Notes: generated by a model from the letters alone, not told the origin. Positions 1 through 16,400 are shown, numbered from the stretch's first letter. The stretch is DNA of 64,000 nucleotides from Aphis gossypii (GCF_020184175.1 NC_065530.1:57265260-57329259); one strand, 5' to 3'. Numbers and translations are program-made.

Positions 1-3000
1 AAATGTATCAAATATTCGTGATATATTTGTATTAATATAAGTGACGTTTAAATTTAAAGGTATTTTTTTTAATAAATAACATGATTAAAATGTATTATAC
101 TTAATTACAGTTTTTTTTTCTTTTAATGCGATTTAATATCAAAATTGATAGGTAGTTGTTTTAAGGAAATATCTTTTTTTTTATTATTATTATTATTATT
201 GCAGTTCTCAAGTAAGCGGGTTCTAAATATTTCCAATTTTGATTTTAAAGCTCATTTTATTACAAGTACATATAGTATTTTATTTTAACTCACGTATTCA
301 GAAGTTTTAAGCTATTATGCTTCGGGCAGCATAAAATTATACTCAGCAAAACATACAACGGATGAATTGTTTCGCTCATTTTCACATCGCACAAAGACTA
401 AGTCTAACCGTTGTTACCGCTGGCTCTGTCCCAGAACTACGGCAGGTTATCGGAAACAGTCTTGTTGAGCTATTTACAACCTATTTGCAATCTAGACTGA
501 AACTTCCATCGGAGTGCCATAATAAGACATCTTATTTATTGAAATGTTTAGCGTTTAACTTCGTAGTCTTCTCAGCGGACCGGTGAAATCGAAGTTCACA
601 TCACATTGTTCGGTAAAAGCTGTATTTGGTTCCAAAGAAACATCCCGTACCGATGGTTAGGCGGGTGATGATAGGATCTCAAATTCTGCAGCAATTGAAA
701 TCATCACTACTGTGTTAACTGTTTACCCTAATAATATAATATCCCATGTGTAAACTTGCATAGTTTTCCAAGACAATTATTATAGGTGACAGGCAATATT
801 CAGGTGGTTAAGTCGAAACCTATTGTACCAATGTGACCAAATCTCGACTTCATCTCCATCAGACATTTTGCGCATTGCATTGCATTGGCCTCATCGTTGA
901 ACTATTTAAATGTTTTTGGACTGACCCATTTGGCAATTTGGTTGAATCCACTGAATTATCCACAGCAAGTAACACCCAGATCTTTAATATTCTGTATGAT
1001 TACATGTATTATAGGTACCTACGTAAATATAACATTTTTATGATATTTCATTAACTACTTTCAGAATAGAGTAAATTATCAGATTTTGCATTCTTTGTGA
1101 TAATAATTCTGATATAATACCTACACAAATATTATGTATTTCAACACTATTATACCTATATAGTATATACCTATCTATAATTGAAAATTGCAACAATAGA
1201 ATTTTATAATTTTGTATCAAGAATAAATATTTTTTTGAAAAAATAGTGCTAAAAAATTAAAAGCAAGATTAAAACAATGTAAATTATTCAAAAAGAAGTA
1301 TTAATGTATTTAAGAAATGTCAAGAATTAAATCCAGTTATTTTATAAAAGGCCATTTTTAAAATATTATCGTCTGGAATACTTTTAACAACATTTTCACT
1401 GCTATATAAGCTGCTAATAGTTGACTACCTAGGAGGGCCTCCTTGATGGAAGAAATTCGTGGCATTATTTTTTTTCTCATTTTATTTACCTGCCAAAAAG
1501 TTTACAAACACGGAATGACTGATGCATAAAATATAATATAATATAATTTATCCTATAAGGGTTACGTATATTTACTGTTTATAAAATATACTTAGTTATA
1601 AATATAGGTAATATTGGCATTCCTTATGTAAGCCTTAAACTATTTCTAACTTCTGACTATCAATTTTTTTTTTTTTTGATTTATTAAAATATGAAATACT
1701 CCTCTAATCTTTCAATCTCATACAAACATAAAATACGTGTAGTTACTATGACGAAGAAAAAGTGACCTAACAATGAAACAAAATTGATCTGCTCAAATTT
1801 TGGTACCCCCATTAAAAAAAAAACTCAAATGACGCTATTGCATTAACATCGACCATATATAACTCACTTTTTTGTAGTTGTCCGGGTTTTTGAAGTTCAA
1901 AATTTAGCAACCTTAATATTTATGTAAATTTAAAATCACACATATTTTATCAAAAGTTCTGTGTAGGTATATAGATATACGTATCTACATTAAATGTAAA
2001 TAATTACAACATATTATGTATACGTTATATTATATACTCCGTATTCTTCCATACAAATTTTAACATTGCCATTAATACTATAGCTATTATTGTGACTGTT
2101 TCTGTTGTAATAACAATAATATACTGAATACTCATACACATTCCATCAGCGTTTGTGCTTGTTGATAAATGTTTAGCTTAATTTCGATAAACGATTGCGT
2201 TTGGAATAAAAATGCATTGCAGATGATATATTATAATATTGACTCAGCCGATTCAGGATGAATATTTCGTAATGATCTCAACAAGTCCCAACCGTTTGTT
2301 GCTCTGTATTATCTTCCATGGTATAGTATACAACATATACATTATATATGCGTTATTTATTATATATAGGGGTAGATAACCCCCTTGTGTACGATTCGCG
2401 ATTTTCAATTTTTGTACACACGTCACGTTGTCTCGCACGTATCTCTGAAAATTCATCTCGGTACGATTTGTTAATAAATTACCTATCGTGTAGTACACGA
2501 TTCTGCTTATTCTCGCGAATCGCCAAGGAACTTAAAAATAATACATTTATAACCGTATACGTTATTCAGACGTGTCACGTCAAAAAGGGCAAATAGTGTG
2601 TGTATACAAAATTAACATATTAATGTACATGACGTGTACTTGTACGTCTGTTCATTGATCGCAGGAAAACACCAAATTTTGATAGTGAATGCACCGTATA
2701 CATAATACATAAAAAATATAAATATAAATATAATATATTGTCGAATCATTTTGTTTTACACTACAGTAGTGACTTGGTTATTTTTAATTTTATAAAGCAA
2801 AATCATTTTTTGGAAATTAGGTTTTATTAAATTATATAAAAATAACATGTGCAATGGGTTTTAGAACCATTTTCTCCCGATAACAAACTTAATAATTTAA
2901 AATATAGTAATAATAAAAAATACATAAACATACGTAATATAGCAATATTCTTACATCGTTGTATCACAACCACATAATAAAATATTTAAATTAATTTTCT

Positions 3001-5975
3001 TATATTCACATTCCTATAGAGTAATTTACTCAATTCGTATGTACACTTTTTACTCTACGTTTTTATAAAAAAAATCAAATTTTCAACCTAATTATGTAAG
3101 TATTTTTTTAAATTTATAAATAAAGATAATCTTTTTTTTTACCACAATAAAAAATATAAATTTAAGCAAATAATTATCGAAAAAGAACAAATATTTACTA
3201 TTCTGAATATTTCAATGAATTTACATCGTTCAAAACCTAATAAACCATTTAAATGTTAAAAAATTAAATAAAAATATTCAATATTTGTATGTTAAAATTG
3301 TACGTAAAATATTATTGTCTTGTGTTGTTACTTTATTCATAGTTTCCATTAAATAAGAATAATCATTATTTTTTGCTGTTATTTAAAAAAAAAGTCTTTA
3401 CATTATAAATATGTGCATTCAAATAATAAATGAAGTGTATTGCATTGTATATCTTTATCCAATATCTGAATAAATGAAATACGGTTACTTGGTATTATTT
3501 ATTAAATATTTTTCCCAAAAATGTACCCTCCTGTAAGCAAAAACGCCATTAAAATATGATTTATTGACACACCACGAACAAACGTATTTAATTTTAAATA
3601 ATATTATTGAATCTGTTGCCTGGTTAATCTACCTATAGAGTGTCTCGTTTTATATTTTGACAAAATGTTGTCATTTTTATATTATTATTGCACTTTTAGA
3701 CAATCAATATTATATAATATACGTATATTTACGTGTACCTATATTATGTTATTTACAACGATAAAACAACAAGCGCCCGGGTTTGAAGAATTCACTGTCG
3801 TCGCATAGAATACAGTTTTCAATAGTAATTTTTTAATTCTTTGAATAAATATACCTTTTAGGTTCAAGTGTATATTATTATAACACTCTTTAAATTCTAA
3901 GAATTATTTCCTTTTTTCTTTTTCATGTAAAAGTAGTCATAATCATAAATTAATTACAAATTTTATTTTCATTTCACTTTATATAATATTAAATGTTTAT
4001 TTTTTTATACCTATATATTCATTTACATCAAAAGCGTTATTATATTTAAATCATTACCGTACAATAACTTACTGTCGTTTAAAATATGTTTACTTGAAAA
4101 TCACATATTCGTACAAAGGGTTTAAACTGAAAATGTTTTTGATATCGTGATTGCAGATACTCAGAATTTGTCTACATTTGATTTAATAATGACACACTTA
4201 AAATAATAATACCTTATTTGGTTTTAAGTGTCTCGTATTATAAGATATTTTAACATGTAAGTGTATCGATCAAAAACACAATATTTTATAAAAAAAATAT
4301 TGACCAGTTAAATGATATCGACGTAATAATTAGTATCATGTAACACAATATAATTTTATAAAATATTGGTGTGAGGATATTGATTTTTATTCACGATCAG
4401 TTAAAAACTTAAAAAATATATATTTTATCATAATAACTGATCTTGTGGTTTACGCGATAAACCACTTTACGGCTTTCGGTCGAGTTCAATAAAATATTAT
4501 AAGCAGTACTTATTAAGCACACAGACACAGGTAGTCACGTATTTACGAAGAGAAAGAGGCGATGTATCTATCACGGGGACAGAAGCAGATAAGATTACCA
4601 AATTTTCGATGCTCTTAACACTGTACAAATACAAATTTAATTTTATGTCACACAGTGTTATTAATTCGCAGCAACGTGCAAACAAATAATTATTTCGAAA
4701 TTCTAATAGAACTGGAATCTCTGCGAATACACCCGATTATTATTCTAATCCCTTTATCAAATAATAGTCGAGACTATTATGTTGCTATTATATTATAGTG
4801 GCCTGTAAGGTTGGGTTCGCACTTCATTGTTGATTCAAAAATTAAAAATTACAACTCCGTAATCTGCAACGAAACGATAATGATTATTTGTTATGCATGC
4901 GATAAATCATATTGTGTTTTAATTCATATTATACGTAACCTAACTGTGTTAAACCAGTAATACCGATTTATAAAATATTATAAAGATAAAAAATGTTTGA
5001 TTGATTAAAATTTATGTACAGATGTATTTTTTATTCATAAAGTTTGAAAGTTACATCAATTCACTACGAATTAATAAAATGCAGATTTATTTCCTCAAAT
5101 TAGCTACAACACAAAACAATTATTATGTTTAATTATTAACTATGCACATTATGTATATTTATATAATGCTTTGCAGTATAGTAAGTCTAAAAAGGTGTCA
5201 GGTGTGTATATAAATCGTAATGATTTTACTTATACTTACGTAATTATGTTCATGTTTCAATTCATCGTGAACGTGTTGTAATAAATTGGAATGATATGAC
5301 TTTTTTTATTACTTTAATAATTTTGTAAGAAATACGAATTTCGATTACAATAGCTTATTATTATAGTAGTAAACGCAATAATTATTGTTAGACATATAAA
5401 AATAACACGTTAATGGATTATAAATCATAATGTACCTATAATAAAACTCGATAATAAAAAATATAAATATGATATTTTATAACCAACAATTTTAGCAAAT
5501 GATTTCTGTAACTCGTCTTTACAATGTCTACAATAAAGTTATATGCAATTAAAACTGTATAATATATTATTACATTTACACAATATACTATTTGAAGATT
5601 TGAAGATTCTGAAATGGACAGAATTTCGTTCCAGCGTGTTCGCAGTTTCACATACATTCGTAACATTCGCCTGTAATAGTGTTATAAAGATCATAAAACA
5701 GTATATAGTAATAAATATATTATGTATATATTAATTATTTTACCACCATCAATTTACTAAATTTTGCACTATATAATATATATAAATATATATTGATGTA
5801 ACATCAATCAACATGTTACATAATATTATTATAGCAACGAGATGTGTAATACTCGAACAATATTGTTAAACGTCCGAACGTACCACAAAAGCGTATTATT
5901 ATAATCTCGTCGAAAACTCTCATCGACATCACATATTTTATTACTATTACTATTAAATAAATATTATAATATTAA

Positions 5976-6027
<52 letters not shown>

Positions 6028-7335
6028 GGTATATATTATGTGTATTTGGATTTATAGCGGTGATATTATCGTTTATAATATAATGTTATATATACAGGAG
6101 CACGCGTTATTGTAAAACGTATACAGATCATAAAAGAATAGTTATCAGATCGAATGTTCATACATTTTTATAAAATATCGCGTGTATAATAATATAATGG
6201 CCACTAAAACGGAAGCTCCGTGAATATACGCGACACCATAAAAAAAATCCGTTTAAACGCAATTTTCCGTCTTACCGGGTTTTGACGTAAGCTTATATAT
6301 TTATACACGCTCACAAATATACGAGTATAACATACATACATATAAAATATATTATAGACAAGTGTGTTTGCTCTTGAAACGAACATTATTTTTACTTAAG
6401 ACAAGTCTCGTAGTTCATTTCAGACGATGTTTAGTGTGCACAACATAATATGTATGTAGGTGTGTGGATGCGTTGATGTGTGCGTGCCTGTCTATAATAT
6501 ACCGAAGATACTGGCTATTATAATATCGCCCACGCTAACAGTCCCCGATGTGGCGAACGCGATTTCGACGGGATAAGCGCACAAAAGGTTCACAAGGAAT
6601 ATTTTGGTAACCCAGGTGAATTTAGCGAATATCTTAGTCAATTTATTGTTGTATTGCAGTCGCGTTCGAAACTTTTCTATTGTAATATCAGCGCAAACCC
6701 AATCCGAATGCGAACCGTTTTGGCAAACAGTATTAAAATGCCAACAATGCAGATTTTTTTCTCGCAAACAAACGATAAAGTATCCTATATTATACTCGAC
6801 CGTTTTAACGTATAACCTATGACATGAGTATTAAAAGTACCATCGATGCCAACGTGAAACATTAATCGATCAATAAACACCAGCGAAACTATATAAATAT
6901 TACGTCGATGAAACTTATGTACCTGCAAACGACAAAATGGTCGCCGAACGTTCAGATTAGAAATGGAGATAACGTAGAAAAACATAATAATAAATTCTCA
7001 AACACTATATTATTATTGTTTCTAAAACTTTGACAAAAATCATTATGTGCGTGTACAGTGTCCTTATCGCTGTCCGTGTTTTCAAAACTAATAAAGGATG
7101 AAACGTTAATACATAACCGATACTATAAAACGTAAACACAATGCACAAATATAACGTATAAATTATTATACTCATTAAAACTTAATCATCATTTTGGCAT
7201 AATAATGGTAATTTTTCTTCAAAGCTGGCTCACAGATATAATAATGTAATGGTTTATCGATCGTTATGGTACATACAGACAATTTTAAATATGTGCTGGG
7301 GTGTATTTATTTAAGTATATTATTTTGTTCTCCAG
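1..7335. other. Upstream region or 5' intron of gene A
   Basis: No exon with the FDGW-x-C and Cys-Pro pattern expected immediately upstream of 7336 was found on the + strand, so this is probably intron with the earlier exons outside the window. It contains a (TTA)n tract at about 180-200, a (TA)n microsatellite at 5982-6023, and two less AT-rich patches (about 360-700 and 6480-6820) whose short open frames do not match a family I recognise. Confidence 0.6.
5982..6023. repeat. (TA)n microsatellite
   Basis: About 21 uninterrupted TA units, seen directly. Likely length-polymorphic. Confidence 0.95.
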
Positions 7336-7442
7336 GAACGGCGTTCAAGAACTGTCTGTCAGATGGCACGTGGTACCGACATCCGGATACCGGAATACAG
7401 TGGGCAAATTACACCAGCTGCGTGGACGTTGATGACTATGAG
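7336..7442 (+). CDS. Gene A exon: C-terminal half of hormone-receptor domain
   Basis: The acceptor is ttctccag ending at 7335 and the donor gtattc starts at 7443. The exon has 107 nt, entering in phase 1 (two bases complete a split codon) and leaving in phase 0. It encodes 35 residues with NCLSDGTWYRHPD and NYTSCVD, matching the calcitonin-receptor pattern of Cys, Gly-x-Trp, His-Pro and Asn-Tyr-Thr-x-Cys. The two cysteines correspond to the fifth and sixth of the domain, and NYT is an N-glycosylation sequon. The same exon in gene B is also 107 nt with the same phases. The frame stays open upstream to an ATG at 7266, so a start there cannot be excluded. Confidence 0.9.
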
Positions 7443-10400
7443 GTATTCAAATCCTAACCATAATATATAATAATAATAATTCAAAAATCACATATCGCGC
7501 TATACGTGCAATGTATGATATACGTGTGAAGGAACTTGCATTGTTTTCAGGGATACATGTATTATATTTTTTGTACCGTTAATATTAAATTGCTATTTTT
7601 GCATCGTATTGAAGTATTCTCGTCGTGTTTTTTTTCAGTTTCGGGATCTAATAAACTCGCTGTACATCTTTGGCTACTCAGTCTCGCTGGCCGCTCTGCT
7701 CACGTCGTTGCTGATTTTCTTCACGTTCAAGTAAAACAAAAAACCACATGTTTTCTTCTTAACGCTTTTGCGGACCACGACCCCGACTCGTGGGTTGGCA
7801 AGCGAAAACTCTTAAAAAAACATTATAATATTATATATGACGTTCTCCACCCCCACTGTCTGGTGTATGTTGAGCTGTGCAATGAGTAAGCACGCGGTAT
7901 ATGATAATACCGTGTATACTTCAATAGTAGTTGCAGTAAACTTGTTGGTGTAACATCATGGCGTGAAAACGTTTTCCAACGATTCTTTCCGAGTCTGTTC
8001 TCGCATTCCGATTAACATTATACACACTCGAACTTCCGTATTCACACGCGTGTATAGTGTTAAATAATATTATATAACACGTATGCGTTTAGTGTATATT
8101 GAAAACGTGTTCAGAAAGTTTAAAAACTATCCTAGAAAAGCGTTAGAAGAACATAAGCTTATCGTGCTATTGACTTGCATAGAGAAGATATAGTTCGTTG
8201 TCTATTCACAAACATTTCAAAATTTTACATTTGATTGCTAACGTTTATGTAGGTACTTTGTATCTGATATTCGATCGTTCTGAGACTTTAAGCGCAAAGC
8301 ATACTACGCTATTGTCGAAATTATACTGCTCAAGATGAAGTAGACGAACAGTTAAGATGGCTATTTTTAAATAAGCTAAATCTTAAAACTATTCGGCGTT
8401 ATATTCAAACGACGCACAATAATATAATAAGTATTGAATGGATAACTTACTACTACGGACATTATTATCCTTATTCTATATTCGATTTAAATGTATTCTT
8501 ATAATACGCACAATGATATTATAATTAAAAAATACTTTGCGCAACCCATAAACAAATTCGTGACCAATTGTAGCCACTGGAACTCTATAGGTTTGTACAA
8601 TACTTGCATGACACCAAAAAAAATTAATTATTGTACCTTTTAAAGCTTTAAGCACACTTAGACTAATAACTGCTGTGGTCTGAGTTTAAAATCAATTTAT
8701 GTCAATATATCAAATATATAACGCAACACCCAACTTTATGTTTACAGGACTCTGAGGTGCACTAGGATCGCTATACATGTGCATTTATTCATATCCTTGG
8801 CATTGAACAATCTCACATGGATCATTTGGTACAAAACGGTAGTACAAGACCTGTCGGTTCTCCAACAAAACGGGGTAAGTGTCACTTCATACTGTACATG
8901 TGTTTACGGAAAAGAAAATAGATTTTTACAATATTCTCGTAATATACAAATAAAAAACGATGTCTATCGGTGATTTATTATTTATATATATAATATATAA
9001 AGAATAATTTCTGTCGATGATTAATATTATTGATATATTAATATATTATATATTATACTGTTTAATTCACTTATTTATTATATGTTGCATAGTGATTTAT
9101 AAGTTTTAATAACTTACATTAAAAATGGGTTATTATTTGAAGAAAATAAAGTTTATATCGCTATGGGACACTCCATAAATGTAAATAGTATAAAAAAAAA
9201 ACTTTATGTTTAAATAATTTTAAAGAAAAATTCGAGTGAATATACTAGAATAACCATCTAGCATATTATGTTAATAGAGAGAGAAAAAGAGAGGTAGAGA
9301 TACTGATCGATGACTTAAACCTGTCTGAAATTATATTGTTCTATCATCCGATGTATCTATCATTAGTTATTTGAAATAATATGTAAATTTACATCATATA
9401 ATTATATCAGTCCGACTTGTCAATTAGTATGTTAAAGGTGCGTGTACAAATAATATGTGACAAACCCTGAAAGATTTTACTCTTCTGCATGGTTTTTTAT
9501 TTATTATTTTATTGTTCATTTTTGTTCATTTGTCTTGGTAAAAAAAAGTTTTTTAGTCAATAAACATAAAACATGTCAATAAAAACCTACGGAATAAAAT
9601 ACAATTTATTTAATCCCGAAATCCATTAATCACGCACTCACTTAATAGGTATGGTACATATATAATATGCGTATGTTTGTCGCTGGTATTGGTTCGGCTC
9701 AGGAATAAATTACAATTTCTAACGATTCCGAATGAATTAAAAGCCGCAAAAACGTCAATATTCACTAATATACATGCGCTTATGAACTGACTTACGCGCA
9801 TTCGATGCTTATATATCTAGTAAATAACGTAAGCCAAAGTATTATTGCATGTTACATTATATGCCATACGATTTATTTCTCTCACACAAGACGTACATTT
9901 TCTCAAACAATTCACGTGTACTTAAAAATAAAAATAAATATGTATTTTACGGTTATAAGTAGTTACTTACATAAATATATTTCTTTGTAAATTACAACTT
10001 TTAATATTTTTCTTATACAGAGAATTCTTGTTATGTTTAACATTGAATTGATTTGAATCGTATTTGATACCTTAAATCTGAATAATAAAAATCGTATACA
10101 AATGTCCAATACACTTACTGATCAAAAATAAATACATTTTTTCGTTATGCCTATTTAAACGTTTCCAAAAAACAACGAATGGACAAACAGCATAGTAAAA
10201 TTTATACTTAATAAAATATTACAAACCAGCACAAATACAAAACAATACAATCGTTCTAAACATATAGGTACGCAGCAATGTTATTATACTGCCTATACAA
10301 TTTGCCGTTCAACAATGTATGTGTTACCATTTTTCATGATAGTCAAACAAAAAAAAAACAAATACTCTGTTCAGTCGCCAATTACGATAAATTAAAGAAA

Positions 10401-13400
10401 AACGATAAAATAGTTACCTAATTATTACGTTTGGCAATAATAATAATTAGTGTGATCCAATATTGTTGGTCAAGCAATGTTTACTGTATTGGTGCGCTAC
10501 GATGTTCCACCAATGTTATAAATCATTTACAAAACAAAATATTGGCTTGATCGTATTTAATTGTCTAAAAATAATTGCCACTACATCAATCCTTCGTTTG
10601 TCACGAGATCAGGTATTTTTTTACTTCGTTATTATTTAAGATTTTGCTGTCAATTGTGATTGTCTTAAGCATTCATATATCTTATGTACGATATATTTAA
10701 GTCTAAAAATAATAAACTGTAAATACATCATCAGACATTTTAATCTATTACCTATCAATTGTCATTATTCATCTAAAATGATCCGTACTTATCAAGTGAA
10801 AAAAAACACACCAAAAATAATAATAATAATAATAATATTATAAAATTCTCAATAATTCAATTTTTAATATTGTATATTATTAAATATTATATAAATGACG
10901 GGATAATTATTTTAAAAGTAATCGTTGCTAAATCTAACTGCTGAATAAAAATTTAAAAAGTTTTCATTATTTAATACATAATCACAGTTATTATAATAAA
11001 AAAATTCTTACCATAAGTCCAATTAACTATAAAAAATAAACACAAGTAATAATCATCTATTAAAAATAGCCACTAGTACCTATATGGATCAACAAATTTG
11101 ATAAACATTAGCTTAAATCAAAATATGAAAATATAAACATAAAATTTTTACATAAAGTTAATTAAATAATCTATACTATAACATCAAGTCCTGATTGTTT
11201 GTCACACATACAAATCCACGCCGTTCAACTTATCGTCACCAAATTACATTAATTGTTTAAGGTTATTCCTGACAATTTTCTGGAGGTTTTTGTATCACTT
11301 TTGTTAGGAAACATGTTCAATATTTTGAAATTTTCAGATTTTTACAGAAATATGTTATTTGTATCTAAATACACTATTTTAAGTTAAAACGAAACATATC
11401 TGTGTGTTCTTTCTATAATAATAGTATGCGTATCTTTATTTCATTTATTTCGTAAATGGAACATAGCAATAAGTTACACAAAATAAGTTATTTGTCTCTC
11501 CTATAAAATTTGAATTTGGACGTAGGATATGTATTATATATTATAATATATTAAAAGAATTGTTAAAAGCACATAGTTAAGCAATCGCCAACTACTTACG
11601 TCAGGATGTATGATGTATATATAAAATCGACGATGAATCAATTATTATTATCGACGTATATAAGATGTTACAACTGCTCGGTGCTTTGAACGATTCTGAG
11701 GGGTTTGAAGTACCTATAAATCACTGCGTTCTAACTACGACTGACATACTTAATATTGAGACTCGAGTAATTAAGATAGATTAAAACGCATCCAATAATA
11801 ATAATAACCAATAGAAAAGTAGTATAGTAAGTCAATATAGTGTGCTGATTGGCTGTATGATGCAAAGACTCACAGAATGCCATAGGTTATTGTTTAATAA
11901 CCATTATTATTGTTATTCATTTAACGACGTTATAATATTATTATATAATATATTTTCTGGGTGTAAAAATAATGATATTAACGTTAGAAAAAAATTGTAT
12001 TTATTATCTATACTCTATAGGCATATTTATGAGAATTCATAAACACCTTAAATTATTATTATTTTGCGTAGGCATAAGGCATGTATAGCATTTTATGATC
12101 GAAATAACTATAAGACAAAGAAACAGCCCCACAATTTGCAAGCAACTACCCTCGGAGGTGGAACACGCGAGTTACAACTAGTAATAATATATTATTGATG
12201 TAATGAGTGTTCTCTGTAAAAATAACAACCATAATATTATGTAGATATAATATAAATAATACATATTTTCGTAGCATGATATTTTTGCAAATTGGTGATA
12301 TAAGTATATGAAACAATATAATTTTAATAAATAGTAGCAGTATAATTAAATTATTTACTTAGCCTAACCTAACTTGGATTTCACAAAATTAAATGTAAAC
12401 TGTATAAGTGCATAATACAAGTAGGTATTTTAACATTTGTATCATCTAAAACGTACGAATTTCGAATAGGCTCCGGTCATCAGGTCTATCAGGATACAAT
12501 TTAATAAACCTAAAATAGATATATTTATAGAATCAAAAACAATTGATTTTATTGATATTTTTACTAGTTTGTAAGGTGCATAGTTAATTAAATTACGAGT
12601 AGTATTTAAGTTGTTGAATTCTGAAAAATTGTAAAACTTGAAAAAAATAATGAATATTAAATATAATCTTAAACAAATACATGATACTTTATTGAGTATT
12701 AGGTTCTACTAGCATTTTATTATTATTATTATTAATTAAAACCAAGAAATATTTAATTCATATAACAGTTGCTTACTAAAATTTTAAAATATAATAAATA
12801 ATGAAATATGAATACCCATTAAAAATGTATTCAATGCCAACGCGAGGTTTATTTCAAATCGATGACCAATGAAATGATATTTATAGTACGACTGAATAAA
12901 TATTTATATAAAATTGTGAAAACGTTTGGGTAATTAATTAAAAGTGTAAACCTATATATTTTTTATATAATAAACAAAAAAAATTAGTCTTCATTAAGTA
13001 CTTAACTTACGTTTAATTTTAATATCATAGAAATATTGAATTACATAATAATTTTAACATATTTAAATGCCAAATATTTTATAAATATATTTTAAACTAT
13101 ATAATAAGTATCATTTATGATACCTATAACATATATACAACTACGTTTAATTCGAAATTTGTATTTTGTTACAGCATTTTTTATTGCGTTAGTTATTAGC
13201 TTCCGGATCACTAAAAATTCTTAAATTTTACATTTTAAACTCGATTTTTATAACTGATTAATATTTAATTTTCAAAAAAATATGCAAAACCAGCTTTTGG
13301 ACAAAATCAATTTTGTGTTTGTTTATTATAATTTATAATTCATAAAAATATATATGTATAACGTTAAGACTTAAAATGTATACACAATATTATAAATAAT

Positions 13401-16400
13401 CAATTATTCTATAAATGATAAAATTTTACAAAATTTTAATTTTTTATTGTTATTTTAGACATTTTAAATGTTCAACTTTATTTTTTTTCCATTGATTGAG
13501 TTTATGTTTATAAGTTAAAAAACTTGAAAATTGAAAAAGTAACTTTAATTTAATACTGTTTTTGATTCAGAAAAATAGAAAAGTTTGTTATGTATGGAAA
13601 TTTAATCGATTTTTGCAATAAATGTTATTTTCATTTAAATATGTGCATTACCTACTATAAAAATAAAAATAGAAAATGGGTAGATAGTAAATACTAAACG
13701 ATATCAAAAGTTATTTACGCGTTATCACATTATTAACGTTTTTAACGAGTAACGACATTACCTATTATTATTATTATTATCGATGAGCATCAGCATTTTA
13801 GCCATATAATATAATAATATTAATGGGTGGTAGATAGTATAAAAACAGAACGGTCTAGTTGAGCTCCAAATTGCCATACTTATAAATAATAATAACAAAA
13901 TGAATAACATATATTATTAACTGGGAGTTGATGTGATACTTGAAACCAATTTTACACTTCAATGATTATGCAGACTTCCGGGAAAGTTGTTCAAGTATAT
14001 TATGAATATTAACATACTTAAAAATAAAATAAAATAGAATCGCTTAAAAAATATCATTCAAGGATAAATTTATATGTTATTATCATAATTATTTTACTAT
14101 AATTTATAAATTTAAAAAATACAACTGTTTAAGGGAAATTCACCATAGTATAATCCGAATAATAATAACTATAACAATAAATAATAATATAAGAAAAATG
14201 TATAGGAATAATAGGTACCTACCTAAAACATGCAATATGACGATGCGTACGTGGATAAACTGTACCCTTATTATAGGCGTAATGAATGTACACATTATAA
14301 TCAGAATGACTCATAAATGAATAGTTACTGCAAGTAAGTTACATTTACAATAATATATTAATACATTAAATTGTATATCGAATTCGAATACCAAATAGCA
14401 TTATAGTTGAAAGTAAAATGCTTATATTTGAACATAATTAATTTTATATTTTTACATTAAAAAACATCGAAAATATTTTAAATTCCTATGTGACTACTCA
14501 CTGCCGTCTAACCGTCAAAGATATTTTACCACCGCTCACTGAAAATATTTCTATCAAAAAAAAAAAATCTAAAGTATTTACCTACATATAATTGATTGAT
14601 AGATTTTTTTTTAAAAAAAGATTTAATTATTCTTTTTTAATTACTTCTTCGGTCGAGCACCGTCCCATTTAAAATATTAATTGGAATATGCCGAACAATC
14701 CTTAGTACGGTTTGATATTCCCGTAGATATATTGAAATATTGGAGAACAATACGGTTTTAAAAGTTGTATAAAACCCACAATAGGCCAATGTTATTTGCG
14801 TACGTTTATTATGCGACGTCGACGTTATATACATGGTTAATATGAGAACATTTCCGCCATAGCCAAAGCCTAAAAATTGACGAAACAATAAAACGTTGAT
14901 TAATATCCGTAGATATTTTTGATTTAATCACTTCGATCAACACAATTATCAACATTTCGAAGACTTGTACACAAATCCGTGGGAAATAAACATCGTATAT
15001 TACTATTATTAATTGTGTACCTAGAAGGAAATTAAATGATATTCATCAGATAGTTGTCACAATGTTGCATTTTGTTAGGATGATTTATTTAAATTTAAAT
15101 AACTTTTGGTAATAATTTTTTTTCGATTAGTCGCGAACTCACGAAACCTTTATGGTTTCCAATTTCATTGATCGGCGTATTTAATATTATATATATATAT
15201 ACATCTAAATTTCTTCATATGGTTTATGATGATGTTTTAAAAATATTAGAATGCAAAGTTTAATAGGTACCTGAGTAAAATATATTATATTGTTCAGAGA
15301 CCAGAATCGAATAATTAATTAATAGGCCAAGTCTACTTATTGATTGATATTGTAAATTTTATTATTTTTTACATCTTGTTTGAAAACATAAAAATGTGAT
15401 TTTATAATATAATATTATTTATATTAATACTCAATACTTATAGACATATCACCAGGTGCTAAATTTCTTAAATAATAACATTGTGCCTATAAGCAGTATG
15501 ACGTAATATCTCTAGAATTTGTTTAAAATAGTTTTTGTTCTTCTATGTCCAATCGCGTTATGCGAGAATATTGTTTGTGAACAAATATCGATATCGATCA
15601 TATAAAAAAAAATTTGAACATTGAAATTTAACGCACTGTCCTTAATATCTCCTTGATTTCATTTTTGTCAATGAAATCATCATCGTAACAATTGTATATT
15701 GTACCATACACGTCACTAAAATAAAAGTACTATTTTGAATAGCTACGATAATTTTTTATGATTTATTTTTCAGATATATTGCCGGTCTCTGCACGTGGCT
15801 CTGCAATTTTTCATGGTGGCCAATTACATGTGGATGTTCTGCGAAGGACTGCACTTGCACATGGCCTTGGTTGTGGTGTTCGTCAACGATGTGTATGCGA
15901 TGCGGTGGTTCTACGCTATCGGCTGGGGTGCACCCGCCGTACTTACCATCGTGTATGTTTCTTGGAGGAGTAATTCTGAAGACACCACACAGTAAGTGAA
16001 CCGATCGGAAAACGTGAAAAATCCATAGCGTATTGCTAATTACGATTATAATACTTACTTAAGTATACGGTTCTTATATTATAATTATACCCACTCGTAT
16101 GTAATGCGTACGCGTGCACTATTTGGTTTGTTCTATGGAGAATATTGCTGAAACAACGATAATGAATCTCCTATAGATTATTTAATTAGGTATATCACAT
16201 TTTCTATCACACAAAAAATACATCATAATTATACATGGCAGTCGGTACACTTATATGATTGACATTTTTTATAGACATCCACCCATCGTAAAACATGACT
16301 ACTCAGTCAGTAGGTGGTACCTACAATACCTGGAATGTATTATTTAACCTTTAAGATTTGCATAATTATATTAAATATTTAATGTAAATTAATATTTCAA

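Noticed and set aside
362..586. 74-codon frame in a less AT-rich patch near the left end.
   Set aside because: No family motif, no splice or start context, and competing frames; at most a relic of an unknown repeat.
6492..6812. Three overlapping open frames on both strands, one with a CGERDFDG string that hints at a hormone-domain exon.
   Set aside because: It lacks the Cys-Pro and cysteine spacing of the domain and has no matching splice phase to 7336; taken as chance openness in a less AT-rich patch.
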